Shown piece by piece: positions 14,772-22,837 of a stretch of 34,934 nucleotides of DNA. The notes beneath the pieces were generated by a model, which was not told the DNA's origin, did no database searches, and worked only from the letters and a program-made list of their open reading frames with translations. This DNA is from Minisyncoccota bacterium (lineage in GTDB: Bacteria > Patescibacteriota > Minisyncoccia > Phycocordibacterales > UBA1550), in NCBI GenBank assembly GCA_028712595.1, contig JAQTPS010000006.1, positions 1 to 34,934 on the forward strand. The letters are read 5' to 3'. The number at the start of each line of letters is the position of its first letter. The first letter of the stretch is position 1. The translations under genes and the position numbers were made by a program.

Positions 14772-16142
14772 TTATTTTCCGACTTGGTCTTTGCACACAG
14801 GAAATGAAATTATAAAATCTGTCCCCTTTCCTGATATTGACTCAACAGAAATTTTACCTCCCATATTTTGTATAATCTGACCTGTAATCCAGAGACCCAG
14901 GCCCGTACCCCTAATGTCTTCCGTTTCTTTAGACTTAACTCGATAAAATTTCTGAAATAGTTGCTTCTGATTTTCAGCAGAGATTCCTATGCCAGTATCG
15001 CTCACACGAACAACAAGAGAGTTTCCTTCTTCGTATGCTCGAACCAGAACCTCTCCTGTCTTTGTGTACTTAACAGAATTGCCAATAATATTAACGAGTA
15101 CCTGACGCATCCTTTTCATGTCAGCGTTGACTTCGGGAAGTTGGGCGGGAATATCGGTACGGAGCGCAAGTCCTTTTGCTCGAGCAGGTTCAACAAAAGA
15201 GTCCGCGATCGAAGAAAGGAGCACTTTTGCATCAATTCTCTCTGGAGAAAGCGACATTTTGCCTTGTTGTATGCGCGCGACATCCAAAATATCGGTGATG
15301 AGCTCTCCCAAATCTTTGGCTGATACTTGAATGCGTGAAATATTTTCTCGGTCTTTTTCTGACAAGTTCTGAATTCCATTCAAAAGATCCGCGTACCCTG
15401 AAATCACCGTAAGTGGCGTTCTTAGCTCGTGCGCAGCCATCGAGACGAAGTCATCTTTCATCTTGTCGACTTCTTCGAGTTTTCGATAGAGCACAGTGTA
15501 GTCAACAATTCGCGCGTTTCGAACAAGCAAGAATAGAATGAGAAGAATTATTACTCCGAGGATATAGTAGGCATTTCGAATATTTCGCGCCGAAAGGGCA
15601 TCAACATTGGCCATAGAAATGTCGGACATAATAAAACCAATAGGATTGTTATTGTCGCCAACAATAGCTCGAACCGCTTTCCAGTGGCGTACACCACCGA
15701 CAGATTCTTTGAAAATAAGTGAGGAACCAAGATGTAGCGCCGTGCTTTGATAATATTCCTTATTTTCAATATCTTCCTGCCCTATTTCGTTGTCCTTGAG
15801 AGACGCAATTATAGTTTCTCTCCCATTGTCGTACGATACTACTCGAAATTGTTCGATAGAATTGTTTTGTTTTGCAATCGAGTCAATGCGCGCGCGGAGA
15901 AATGAGGGATCATTCATTCGGTCTTTAGCAAACTCTACAAAGACGTCATGCATCGTGCCAATGCGCTCTTTTTCCGCTCGTTCTTGGTTTTTAAGCGCGG
16001 CCTGGAGGAAATTATTTCCGCTTACCAAAAAAGCAATTGGAATTACCACTAGCAAGAAGATGGTGTAGAGAATCTGCGGATTTTCTTTTGCAAAAATAAT
16101 CCATCGACGTATTTTCTCGGCAAGTTTTTCAAAAAAAGACAT
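14772..16142 (-). CDS. Sensor histidine kinase
   Basis: From the ATG at 16142 this is a 456-residue membrane kinase. Membrane segments at about residues 24-42 and 190-208 flank an outer sensor domain of about 145 residues, of a PAS/Cache-like size. The HisKA helix carries the phosphorylated H238 in HELRTPL. The ATPase domain has the N box (NIIGNSVKYT, 351-360), DTGIG (382-386) and GTGLGL (412-417). No response regulator gene is adjacent. It starts 4 bases after the stop of the surface protein gene, so the two are likely cotranslated. A longer frame to 16199 lies inside that gene and is rejected. Confidence 0.9.
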   Translation of the reverse strand: MSFFEKLAEKIRRWIIFAKENPQILYTIFLLVVIPIAFLVSGNNFLQAALKNQERAEKERIGTMHDVFVEFAKDRMNDPSFLRARIDSIAKQNNSIEQFRVVSYDNGRETIIASLKDNEIGQEDIENKEYYQSTALHLGSSLIFKESVGGVRHWKAVRAIVGDNNNPIGFIMSDISMANVDALSARNIRNAYYILGVIILLILFLLVRNARIVDYTVLYRKLEEVDKMKDDFVSMAAHELRTPLTVISGYADLLNGIQNLSEKDRENISRIQVSAKDLGELITDILDVARIQQGKMSLSPERIDAKVLLSSIADSFVEPARAKGLALRTDIPAQLPEVNADMKRMRQVLVNIIGNSVKYTKTGEVLVRAYEEGNSLVVRVSDTGIGISAENQKQLFQKFYRVKSKETEDIRGTGLGLWITGQIIQNMGGKISVESISGKGTDFIISFPVCKDQVGK

Positions 16143-16146
16143 TTTA

Positions 16147-18336
16147 TTATGAGATTGATGGCATATTAGGTGGAGTGTCATTCGATCCTTCGACTGCACT
16201 CTTTCTTTTTAATAGGCCTAGCGCTACGAGGAGAAGGACTCCTGCTCCAGACAGTATCATGCCAATATTTATACCACTAAAGAATCCTACTGGCTCCGGA
16301 CTACTTGTAGGAACAAAATTCTGGCTCTCCTCCACCGTAACAGCTTGAGCTTCCTTTACGAATCTAAATCCTTCTGATTTTGCAACGATTTTCCCGACGT
16401 TGTCGGTGATCGCTACATACACCTCGTGGTTTCCATTATCAATCTCCTTGTCGAGCACATACGACCAATCGCCTTCGCTGTCGGCTTTTACGGTCACAAC
16501 GATAGGAAGACTGTAGATGTAAACAGTGACAAAACTATTTGGGATGGCTTTGCCGGAGAATTTAATTGTTTTTTCTTCTTGAACTTCTGGGGTAGAAGTA
16601 GAAACCGTCGCGGGCGTTGATGTCGCGGATGTGGATGTTGCCGTTTCCTCCACCACCGGTACTGCAACAATCCCGAGAACCTTCATGCTCTGAATAATGG
16701 GAGCCGTTTCAACAGTTCGTGGGTCTTCATAAACGATAGGCGTTGGCTTGCCAACTGCAACAGGGTTATTCCCGCTTAAAATTTCTTTACCGTCAGGAAT
16801 TCCGTTTTTGTTGGTGTCCGCCATATTGGGATTTGTGTGGTAAATATTTACCTCATCGTAGTTTGAGATGCCGTCTTTGTCGCTATCCTGTAAAGCTTCT
16901 GGCGGACGAGACTCGATTTTGGTAGCTAGCTCGGTATTAACCTGAAGTTCGTGTTGTATTTCTTCTTTCGTAAGAGTTGGGGTATTTACTGCCGTTCCTT
17001 CTTGCACATTTGTAGAAACCGGCTTTATTTTACTTGTCTCCTCCGTTACTGGGATCTTTTTTACAGTAGTTACATTTTTCTCCGGAGCAACAGCCGGAAT
17101 GGTTTCTTTGATTGTAGTGGGCAGTGGAACAGGTACTTCTACCTTTGTCGAATTAGAAACAGTAATATGTGCACCTTCAAATTCTGTAGCTACATCACCC
17201 TCTTTAGTTCTTAAACCAAGGTAATATTCTCCGTCCGGGACTTCTGTCGTGTCCCACAAATAAGTCCCCTTTGTTCCTTCATTTTCGTCGGAATCGAATG
17301 TGTCTAGGTGTTTTTCTGAAACAGAGGATGCTTTTTGTTGAACTAGATAAAGTTCTAGCCCTGTCATGTGCTGAAGCGTCTCAACAACTACTGTTTGTAG
17401 TCCAGAGACACTTCCACCTGCTGGAAATTTTATGCTTGCAAGGGACGTAGTATTACTACTTAACCCAGAGCAAACAGCGTTTAGAGTAAAAGTTCCTTCA
17501 AGCGGTGAAATTCCCTTGAATGTTTCTTTGACATTTGCTCGCCAAGAATATTTTCCGTTCGGCAGGAAATATTGTTGTGCTCCAAATTCATCAAAAATCT
17601 GTCCATTTTTAAAAAGAGTGATGCTTCCCCCTCCAGTTGGGGTTACTTGGAAATATGTCGACGTAGTAGGATTATTGTTTTGGCAATCAACTGTCCCTGT
17701 ATAATTCACCGTAAATTTTACATCAGTGCCAGTAGCGGTAACTCCGGAGGAACTACCACTTGTGTTGGTAGTAGGCGTGGTGACTGCGATTGCGCTTGTT
17801 CCGCCACTAGACGCAGTGGTGGTATTAGTAGTAGGCGTGGTGCCGCTTATTCCACCAGTGGATGTATTGGTGGCGCTAGTGTTTCCAGTAGTTGTCGTGC
17901 CACTTGTGCCAGTACTGCCAGACGTATTATTGGTAGTGGTGGCAGTTGTCGTTGTTGTCGGAGTGGGGCAAGTAGCGTTTAGTGTAAAGGTTCCATCAAA
18001 TGGGGTAACTACTCTGTAAGAAGAGACGGCGATTCCGTGCCATATATAAGTTCCGTTGGATAAAAGTTTTGTTGGCACCGTAATTGTTGTGGCGGCGCTT
18101 AGTGTGTTTGAAGAAAGCGTGAAAAATCCAGCATTACTTGGATTGGCAATGAAAGAAACAGCAGTTTTTGGATTTCTGTAATCGCTACAGTCTGTATTGC
18201 TGGCTGTTTTCACAGAAAAGGTAACAGACGGCAATCCTGTTCCTGTAGTTTGCGCAAAAATGGAATGTGAGAGCAACAACACTCCTGCAAAGCTTACAAA
18301 AGAGACTGCAACTGTGAACCAAAATTTTTTATTCAT
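16147..18336 (-). CDS. Large modular surface protein with C-terminal membrane anchor
   Basis: This 729-residue protein has a signal peptide (1-28), two related modules of about 85 residues (37-123 and 205-290, each ending in GTFTLNA and a cysteine), and a Thr/Ser/Gly/Asn-rich linker between them. An Ig-like stretch (about 300-395) and a Pro/Thr/Glu linker follow. Two calcium-loop repeats of the thrombospondin type 3 kind are DSDKDGISNYDE (484-495) and DTNKNGIPDGKE (507-518). A second Ig-like domain spans about 588-662, and a membrane segment at about 689-709 precedes KRKS and a short tail. It is probably an adhesin or host-contact protein (inference). There is no LPXTG motif. Confidence 0.8.
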   Translation of the reverse strand: MNKKFWFTVAVSFVSFAGVLLLSHSIFAQTTGTGLPSVTFSVKTASNTDCSDYRNPKTAVSFIANPSNAGFFTLSSNTLSAATTITVPTKLLSNGTYIWHGIAVSSYRVVTPFDGTFTLNATCPTPTTTTTATTTNNTSGSTGTSGTTTTGNTSATNTSTGGISGTTPTTNTTTASSGGTSAIAVTTPTTNTSGSSSGVTATGTDVKFTVNYTGTVDCQNNNPTTSTYFQVTPTGGGSITLFKNGQIFDEFGAQQYFLPNGKYSWRANVKETFKGISPLEGTFTLNAVCSGLSSNTTSLASIKFPAGGSVSGLQTVVVETLQHMTGLELYLVQQKASSVSEKHLDTFDSDENEGTKGTYLWDTTEVPDGEYYLGLRTKEGDVATEFEGAHITVSNSTKVEVPVPLPTTIKETIPAVAPEKNVTTVKKIPVTEETSKIKPVSTNVQEGTAVNTPTLTKEEIQHELQVNTELATKIESRPPEALQDSDKDGISNYDEVNIYHTNPNMADTNKNGIPDGKEILSGNNPVAVGKPTPIVYEDPRTVETAPIIQSMKVLGIVAVPVVEETATSTSATSTPATVSTSTPEVQEEKTIKFSGKAIPNSFVTVYIYSLPIVVTVKADSEGDWSYVLDKEIDNGNHEVYVAITDNVGKIVAKSEGFRFVKEAQAVTVEESQNFVPTSSPEPVGFFSGINIGMILSGAGVLLLVALGLLKRKSAVEGSNDTPPNMPSIS

Positions 18337-18360
18337 ATTATTAAAATTAAATTAATAAAT

Positions 18361-19332
18361 TTACAAAACTCCACGCACCGCAACTTTAATTGCGTCCTTG
18401 TCCATTCCGTAGTGTTTTATGAGTTCGGTAGGTGTGCCTGACTGACCAAACTTGTCCTTAACCCCAACAAATGCCATACGAGTCGGGCGCTCTACAGAGA
18501 GAACTTCTGCGACAGCACTTCCAAGGCCACCAGCAATTTGGTGTTCTTCTGTTGTAATTATAACATTACATTCGTTTGCAAAATCAACTACCGCATGGCG
18601 ATCCAACGGCTTCACAGAGCCAATATTCATAACAGCGACTCCTATTCCCTCTTGGTCGAGTTCTCGCGCGGCAATAATTGAATTATAAACGAGAGAACCG
18701 CATGCGATTATTCCGGCCTTAAGTGGAGCTTGGGGGCGATAAAAAATTTGCGCTTTGCCAATATCAAAAGAAGTTTCTTCGGTTGTAATAATCGGAGTTT
18801 TGTCGCGGGCAAGACGAATGTATGTTGGAACACTTATTTTTGCAGCCAAAACTGTTGCTTTTTTCGCTTCAATCGCGTCGCATGGAGTGAGAACCACCAT
18901 ATTTGGAATTACGCGCATAAGAGCGATGTCTTCGATTGCCTGATGAGTTCCTCCGTCGGGACCAACCGAGACACCAGCGTGCGAACCAGCGATTTTTACA
19001 GGGCGGTCGTTGTAGCAAATAGTGGTGCGAATTTGTTCCCAGTTGCGTCCGGGGCTAAACATTGCGTACGACGCAATAAACGGAATTTTGCCCATTGCCG
19101 CCATTCCCGAAGCTACAGCAGCAGCCGATTGTTCCATAATTCCCATCTCAAAAAATCGGAGAGGAAATTCTTTTGCAAACGCGTCCATTTTTGTAGATTC
19201 AGTCAGGTCGCAACAAAGACCAACGACTCTCTGGTCCGCGCGACCCGCAATGACAAGCCCTTCGCCGAAACCTTGGCGGATTGAAACCTGCTCTACATCT
19301 GCATCAAAAAGTTTTGGATTGAGGGGAATCAT
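18361..19332 (-). CDS. Transketolase, C-terminal half (pyrimidine-binding subunit)
   Basis: This 323-residue protein is the second subunit of a split transketolase, which moves two-carbon units between sugar phosphates in the non-oxidative pentose phosphate pathway. It holds the pyrimidine-binding domain with the cofactor-activating glutamate in FFEMGIMEQS, the conserved SHAGVSVGPDGGTHQ stretch, and the C-terminal transketolase domain. Its ATG at 19332 follows the stop of the DUF1653 gene in the sequence TAATATG, so translation is probably coupled. Split transketolases are common in archaea and CPR. The surface protein gene starts 24 bases downstream. Confidence 0.9.
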   Translation of the reverse strand: MIPLNPKLFDADVEQVSIRQGFGEGLVIAGRADQRVVGLCCDLTESTKMDAFAKEFPLRFFEMGIMEQSAAAVASGMAAMGKIPFIASYAMFSPGRNWEQIRTTICYNDRPVKIAGSHAGVSVGPDGGTHQAIEDIALMRVIPNMVVLTPCDAIEAKKATVLAAKISVPTYIRLARDKTPIITTEETSFDIGKAQIFYRPQAPLKAGIIACGSLVYNSIIAARELDQEGIGVAVMNIGSVKPLDRHAVVDFANECNVIITTEEHQIAGGLGSAVAEVLSVERPTRMAFVGVKDKFGQSGTPTELIKHYGMDKDAIKVAVRGVL

Positions 19333-19333
19333 A

Positions 19334-19552
19334 TTATTCTCGTATAAATATAAATCTTGGGGTTTTCTTGCCGTTTATTTCTACAATTTCTGTAAACATT
19401 GCTATCGGGCGAACCCAAAATTTTGATTTTGGATTTTCATAAAGCGCTTCATAAACCACGAGGTCTTCAAGTGTCTCGCTATGCTTTGCCAGACAAACGA
19501 CTCGATATTCATTGCCCGTCTTTGCGTGTTTGTATATTCCTATTTTAATCAT
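19334..19552 (-). CDS. DUF1653 domain protein
   Basis: This 72-residue protein is almost entirely a DUF1653 domain: GIYKHAKTGNEYRV, ARHSET-like KHSETLEDLVVYEALY, WVRPIAMFTE and PRFIFI. The biochemical function of the family is not established. The ATG at 19552 is preferred because the upstream transketolase half ends in TAA one base before it (TAATATG); an ATG three codons earlier (19561) would overlap that gene. The same TAATATG junction leads into the other transketolase half, so the protein is made in step with both subunits. Confidence 0.82.
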   Translation of the reverse strand: MIKIGIYKHAKTGNEYRVVCLAKHSETLEDLVVYEALYENPKSKFWVRPIAMFTEIVEINGKKTPRFIFIRE

Positions 19553-19553
19553 A

Positions 19554-20423
19554 TTATTCATGTTCACTTGCAATTTGTCCGCCTAACGTGCGAAGTTCGG
19601 CAAGCGCGCTTCCGCCCTGCTTTTGGTCGGGAGGATTGCCGTGCCATTTGTAATCATTCTGGAACATCTTTACTCCTTTCCCAGGAATAGTGTGAGCAAT
19701 AATTATAGACGGCTTTTCAAAAATAGCTTTTGCTTCCTCGACCGCATTGACGATTGCTTCCATGTTGTGTCCGTCAATTTCGAGAACGTGCCAGCCAAAA
19801 GATTCAAACTTATCGCGTAACGGTTCAAGGGGCATTACGTTTTCTGTAAAGCCATCAATCTGAATATTGTTGCGGTCAACTATGGCGATTAGGTTGCGAA
19901 GTCGTTCTTTGCCAGCAAGCATCATCGCTTCCCACACTGCTCCTTCGTCGAGCTCGCCGTCACCCATAAAGCAGTAAATAAACCGACTCGACGAAAATCC
20001 TTTATCAAGGCGGTCGGCAAAAGCCATACCGATTGCCTGCGAAAGACCATGACCAAGTGGACCCGAACTTGTTTCAAGCATAGGCAGGAATTCTCGATGT
20101 GGATGACCTTGAAGCCGTGAACCAAATTTGCGGAGAGTTTTAAGTTCTTCAACTGGGAAATATCCGGAATGGGCCATCGCCGCGTAAAGCACCGGACAAA
20201 TGTGACCATTAGAGAGCACTAGTCGATCGCGTTCTTCCCAAGACGGATTCCTTGGGTCGTGTTTTAAAATATGAAAATAAAATGCGGAAAAAACATCCGC
20301 CATTCCGAGCGAGCCGGCAGTGTGACCGCTCTTTGCTTCCATCAGCATTTCAACAATTGATTTTCTGATTTCAAGGGCTTTTTCTTCAAGGAACGTTATT
20401 TTGTCATCACTAAGATGAAGCAT
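19554..20423 (-). CDS. Transketolase, N-terminal half (TPP-binding subunit)
   Basis: This 289-residue protein carries the thiamine diphosphate domain of transketolase. It shows SGHTAGSLGMAD (32-43), the HPHREF and SSGPLGHGLSQAIGMA stretches, and the cofactor motif GDGELDEG (154-161) ending in DRNN (183-186). It works with the C-terminal subunit encoded two genes downstream. Its start at 20423 lies 4 bases after the stop of the rpe-like gene. The gene belongs to the gap-rpiB-rpe-tkt cluster, which would convert pentose phosphates into fructose 6-phosphate and glyceraldehyde 3-phosphate. Confidence 0.92.
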   Translation of the reverse strand: MLHLSDDKITFLEEKALEIRKSIVEMLMEAKSGHTAGSLGMADVFSAFYFHILKHDPRNPSWEERDRLVLSNGHICPVLYAAMAHSGYFPVEELKTLRKFGSRLQGHPHREFLPMLETSSGPLGHGLSQAIGMAFADRLDKGFSSSRFIYCFMGDGELDEGAVWEAMMLAGKERLRNLIAIVDRNNIQIDGFTENVMPLEPLRDKFESFGWHVLEIDGHNMEAIVNAVEEAKAIFEKPSIIIAHTIPGKGVKMFQNDYKWHGNPPDQKQGGSALAELRTLGGQIASEHE

Positions 20424-20427
20424 GGTT

Positions 20428-21102
20428 TTATTCTACCAAATTTCGAAGGTCTCCGATAGCGTTTGAAACATCCGCGCTTTGTAAAATTGCCGATCCAGAG
20501 ACAAGCCGAGTCGCGCCGGCATTTACAAGCTGTTTTGCTGTATCAAAATTCACTCCACCGTCAACGCTGATTGGAAATTCGGGCTTTAGTTTGCGAAGCG
20601 CCTTAATATTTTCAAGGACTCGCTCGTCAAACGGCTCACCCTGAAAACCAATTTTTGCAATCCCCATACACTGCACAAAATCGACACGATCAAGATAAGG
20701 TTGAAGCGTGGAAATTGGGGTTTCTGGATTTATCGCAAGCCCAAGTTCAATGAAAAAAGGAGGAATTGCATTTCTTATCGCGTCAAAATTTTTCACTCCC
20801 TCCACGTGAACAATGATGCGTTTTGCGCCAGCTTTTACCCATTTCGTTATAGATTCTTCGGGGTTCTCAATCATCAGGTCAACTTCAAAATTGAGCGTTT
20901 CCCACTCCGGCATTTTCTCTTCTTCGGAAATAATTCTTGCAAACTCTGAATCTGCGGGGCCATAAGGCCAAGTGCGCGCCTTAACAAATTTGCCGTCCAT
21001 AATATCAAACTGAACAAGCGGTACAACGCCGGCAAAAAGCGCCGATTTTTCGGTAAGGTCTCGATAGTTTTTCGGCATTACTGCAGGAATGATTTCTATC
21101 AT
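20428..21102 (-). CDS. rpe: Ribulose-phosphate 3-epimerase-like protein with altered metal site
   Basis: The 224-residue TIM-barrel protein follows Rpe along its length: IIPAVM (canonical xxPSIL), QFDIMDGKFV (canonical HxDxMDGHFVPN), NFEVDLMIENPE (canonical DxHLMI), SVDGGVN and the phosphate-binding VSGSAI. Of the four usual metal ligands, the two histidines are Q31 and D75, while D33 and D181 remain. The PSIL serine is alanine. The operon position between rpiB and transketolase argues strongly for an epimerase role, but the chemistry or metal may differ. A related isomerase or decarboxylase of the same fold is the alternative. Confidence 0.75.
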   Translation of the reverse strand: MIEIIPAVMPKNYRDLTEKSALFAGVVPLVQFDIMDGKFVKARTWPYGPADSEFARIISEEEKMPEWETLNFEVDLMIENPEESITKWVKAGAKRIIVHVEGVKNFDAIRNAIPPFFIELGLAINPETPISTLQPYLDRVDFVQCMGIAKIGFQGEPFDERVLENIKALRKLKPEFPISVDGGVNFDTAKQLVNAGATRLVSGSAILQSADVSNAIGDLRNLVE

Positions 21103-21132
21103 TTGATTTCCCAGAATTAAAACTGCGGATTT

Positions 21133-21573
21133 TTAAGCGTCGATTTTTTTGATACGACGAGCGTGTTTTTCTTCCCCGCCAAAAGGAGTTGCGAGCCACA
21201 CGCTCACAACTTTTTCCGCTTCTTTGTCTTCAATAAAACGAACACCAAGCGACAAAATGTTCGCTTCGTTGTGTTCACGCGACAAAATAGCGATATCAAT
21301 AGGACCGCCATAATAAACTGCCGCTCGGACTCCGGGAATACGGTTTGCGCACATTGCTTCCCCCTGCCCAGAGCCACCGAGAATTATCCCTCGACTATTT
21401 TTATCACCTGCCACCGCCACAGCCACGGGGCGAATAAAATCTGGATAATCATCCCATGCTTCGTAAGAATAAGCGCCAAAATCCTTCACCTCGTGTCCAA
21501 GTTTTGTCAAAAACGACACAAGACGATTTTTTAATTCAAAACCAGCGTGATCGGTGCCAATATAAATTTTCAT
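21133..21573 (-). CDS. rpiB: Ribose-5-phosphate isomerase B
   Basis: This 146-residue enzyme interconverts ribose 5-phosphate and ribulose 5-phosphate. It begins MKIYIGTDHAGFELK, with the family D8-H9 pair, and has the phosphate loop GGSGQGEAMCANR and the SREHNEAN motif. The catalytic position that is cysteine in E. coli RpiB is not in the loop start (GGSGQG), as in the mycobacterial type. It lies 3 bases after gap and 30 bases before the rpe-like gene, in the same transcript. Confidence 0.93.
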   Translation of the reverse strand: MKIYIGTDHAGFELKNRLVSFLTKLGHEVKDFGAYSYEAWDDYPDFIRPVAVAVAGDKNSRGIILGGSGQGEAMCANRIPGVRAAVYYGGPIDIAILSREHNEANILSLGVRFIEDKEAEKVVSVWLATPFGGEEKHARRIKKIDA

Positions 21574-21576
21574 AGA

Positions 21577-22638
21577 TTATAGAGATTTCGCCATTTTCAC
21601 TACATGCTTCACGAGAGTATTTGTGTACCCCATTTCGTTGTCGTACCAAGACATTACTTTCACAAGGTTGCCGTCAACAACACGCGTCAAATCAAGGTCG
21701 GCAATCGCGCCATAAAGCTGACCAACAATATCCGAAGAAACAATCGGCTCGTCTGTTACTGTAAAAATGCCTTCCCAGCGAGGGTCTTTTGATGCATCAC
21801 GAAGAATTTTGTTCACTTCTTCTACGGAAGTATTTCTCTTTGCAATGAAAGTAACGTCAGCAATCGAGCCTGCCACAACAGGAACACGCACCGAGATACC
21901 ATCAAATTTGTTTTTCAAGCTTGTCACAACCTCGGTGACAGAAATTGCCGCTCCGGTTGATGCAGGAATCATGTTTTGCGCCGCTGCTCGACCTCCGCGA
22001 AGATCTTTTCCGCCCGGACCATCTACTATTTTTTGCGTTCCGGTATAAGCGTGAGTTGTGTTAAGAATAGCTTTTTCTATACCAATTGTGTCGTTCAAAA
22101 TAACTATCAAAGGAGAAACTGCGTTTGTAGTGCAAGAAGCGTTGGAAGAAATCTGGCAAGAAGAAAGCTCTCCGTCGTTTATTCCCATTAGTACGGTGGC
22201 GCTGGCAATTCCCGGAACCTGCTGACCTTTTACAGGAGCTGTTATCACAACTCTTTTAGCGCCGGCATCCAAATGAACTTTTGCTTTTTCGTAGGTGGTG
22301 TAAAAACCTGTGGACTCGACAACAATATCAATATTGTATTTTGCCCATGGAAGTTTTGTAGGGTCTTTTTCCTGAACGAGAATCACTTTTTCTCCGTCTA
22401 CAGTAAATCCCGGCTCTACGCCTTCTGATGCAGGTATAACCTTCACATCAAATTTTGCCCTGCCGTATGCTGTGTCATATTTGAGGAGATAGTCCATATT
22501 CTCGGGGTCGCCGAGGTCATTTACCGCGACAACCTCTATTTCTGGATGTAGGCGCGCTAATTTGTAAAATGCCCGCCCGATGCGACCAAACCCGTTAATT
22601 GCTACTCGTACTTTTTTCACCCCGTTAGAGTTTCCCAT
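21577..22638 (-). CDS. gap: Glyceraldehyde-3-phosphate dehydrogenase
   Basis: This 353-residue enzyme oxidises glyceraldehyde 3-phosphate with NAD. The Rossmann motif is INGFGRIGR (14-22), the catalytic cysteine is C169 in SNASCTTN, and the catalytic histidine is in THAYTGTQ. The aspartate in NDLGD fits NAD preference. The first six residues (MGNSNG) precede the usual family start and are encoded by a 14-bp element that occurs again, inverted, 78 bases upstream. A GTG at 22620 would give the usual start VKKVRVAING, so the true start is open. It leads the pentose phosphate cluster. Confidence 0.93.
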   Translation of the reverse strand: MGNSNGVKKVRVAINGFGRIGRAFYKLARLHPEIEVVAVNDLGDPENMDYLLKYDTAYGRAKFDVKVIPASEGVEPGFTVDGEKVILVQEKDPTKLPWAKYNIDIVVESTGFYTTYEKAKVHLDAGAKRVVITAPVKGQQVPGIASATVLMGINDGELSSCQISSNASCTTNAVSPLIVILNDTIGIEKAILNTTHAYTGTQKIVDGPGGKDLRGGRAAAQNMIPASTGAAISVTEVVTSLKNKFDGISVRVPVVAGSIADVTFIAKRNTSVEEVNKILRDASKDPRWEGIFTVTDEPIVSSDIVGQLYGAIADLDLTRVVDGNLVKVMSWYDNEMGYTNTLVKHVVKMAKSL

Positions 22639-22724
22639 AATATTTTTAATTATTTAATAATTGTTATTAATCCGCAATCTTCTATTATGTCACCCGTTCT
22701 GCGTTCATTAAAACTCTAACGGGG
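22620..22724. repeat. 14-bp inverted repeat around the gap start
   Basis: CCCCGTTAGAGTTT (22620-22633, inside the gap N-terminal codons) is the exact reverse complement of AAACTCTAACGGGG (22711-22724). The sequence ATATTATG preceded by AT-rich bases occurs on the minus strand before both copies, so leader and start codon look duplicated while the core is inverted. Confidence 0.8.
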
Positions 22725-22729
22725 TTCAT
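22685..22729 (-). other. Possible 14-codon leader ORF upstream of gap
   Basis: A minus-strand ATG at 22729 opens a frame encoding MNPVRVLMNAERVT and a TAA stop. It follows the same AT-rich sequence and ATATTATG as gap itself. Whether it is translated is unknown. It may be a decayed repeat rather than a gene. Confidence 0.25.
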
Positions 22730-22784
22730 AATATTTTAATTTAATTACTATTGTCTATGGACTTTATTTTATCACACATAGAGA

Positions 22785-22810
22785 AAAAGACATCTTTTGC
22801 GATGCCTTTT
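22785..22810 (-). terminator. Intrinsic terminator of gatB
   Basis: On the minus strand AAAAGGCATC pairs with GATGTCTTTT (10 bp with one G-U), with loop GCAAAA and a T-run continuing after the stem. It lies 28 bases after the gatB stop and separates gatB from the gap cluster. Confidence 0.7.
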
Positions 22811-22837
22811 CTTTCTAACTTAAGTTTTCGTTTAAAA

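Noticed and set aside
17726-18019. Direct repeats in the Thr/Ser-rich linker of the surface protein as a variable tandem repeat
   Set aside because: The repeated units are short and imperfect and fit low-complexity coding sequence; no regular period is visible.
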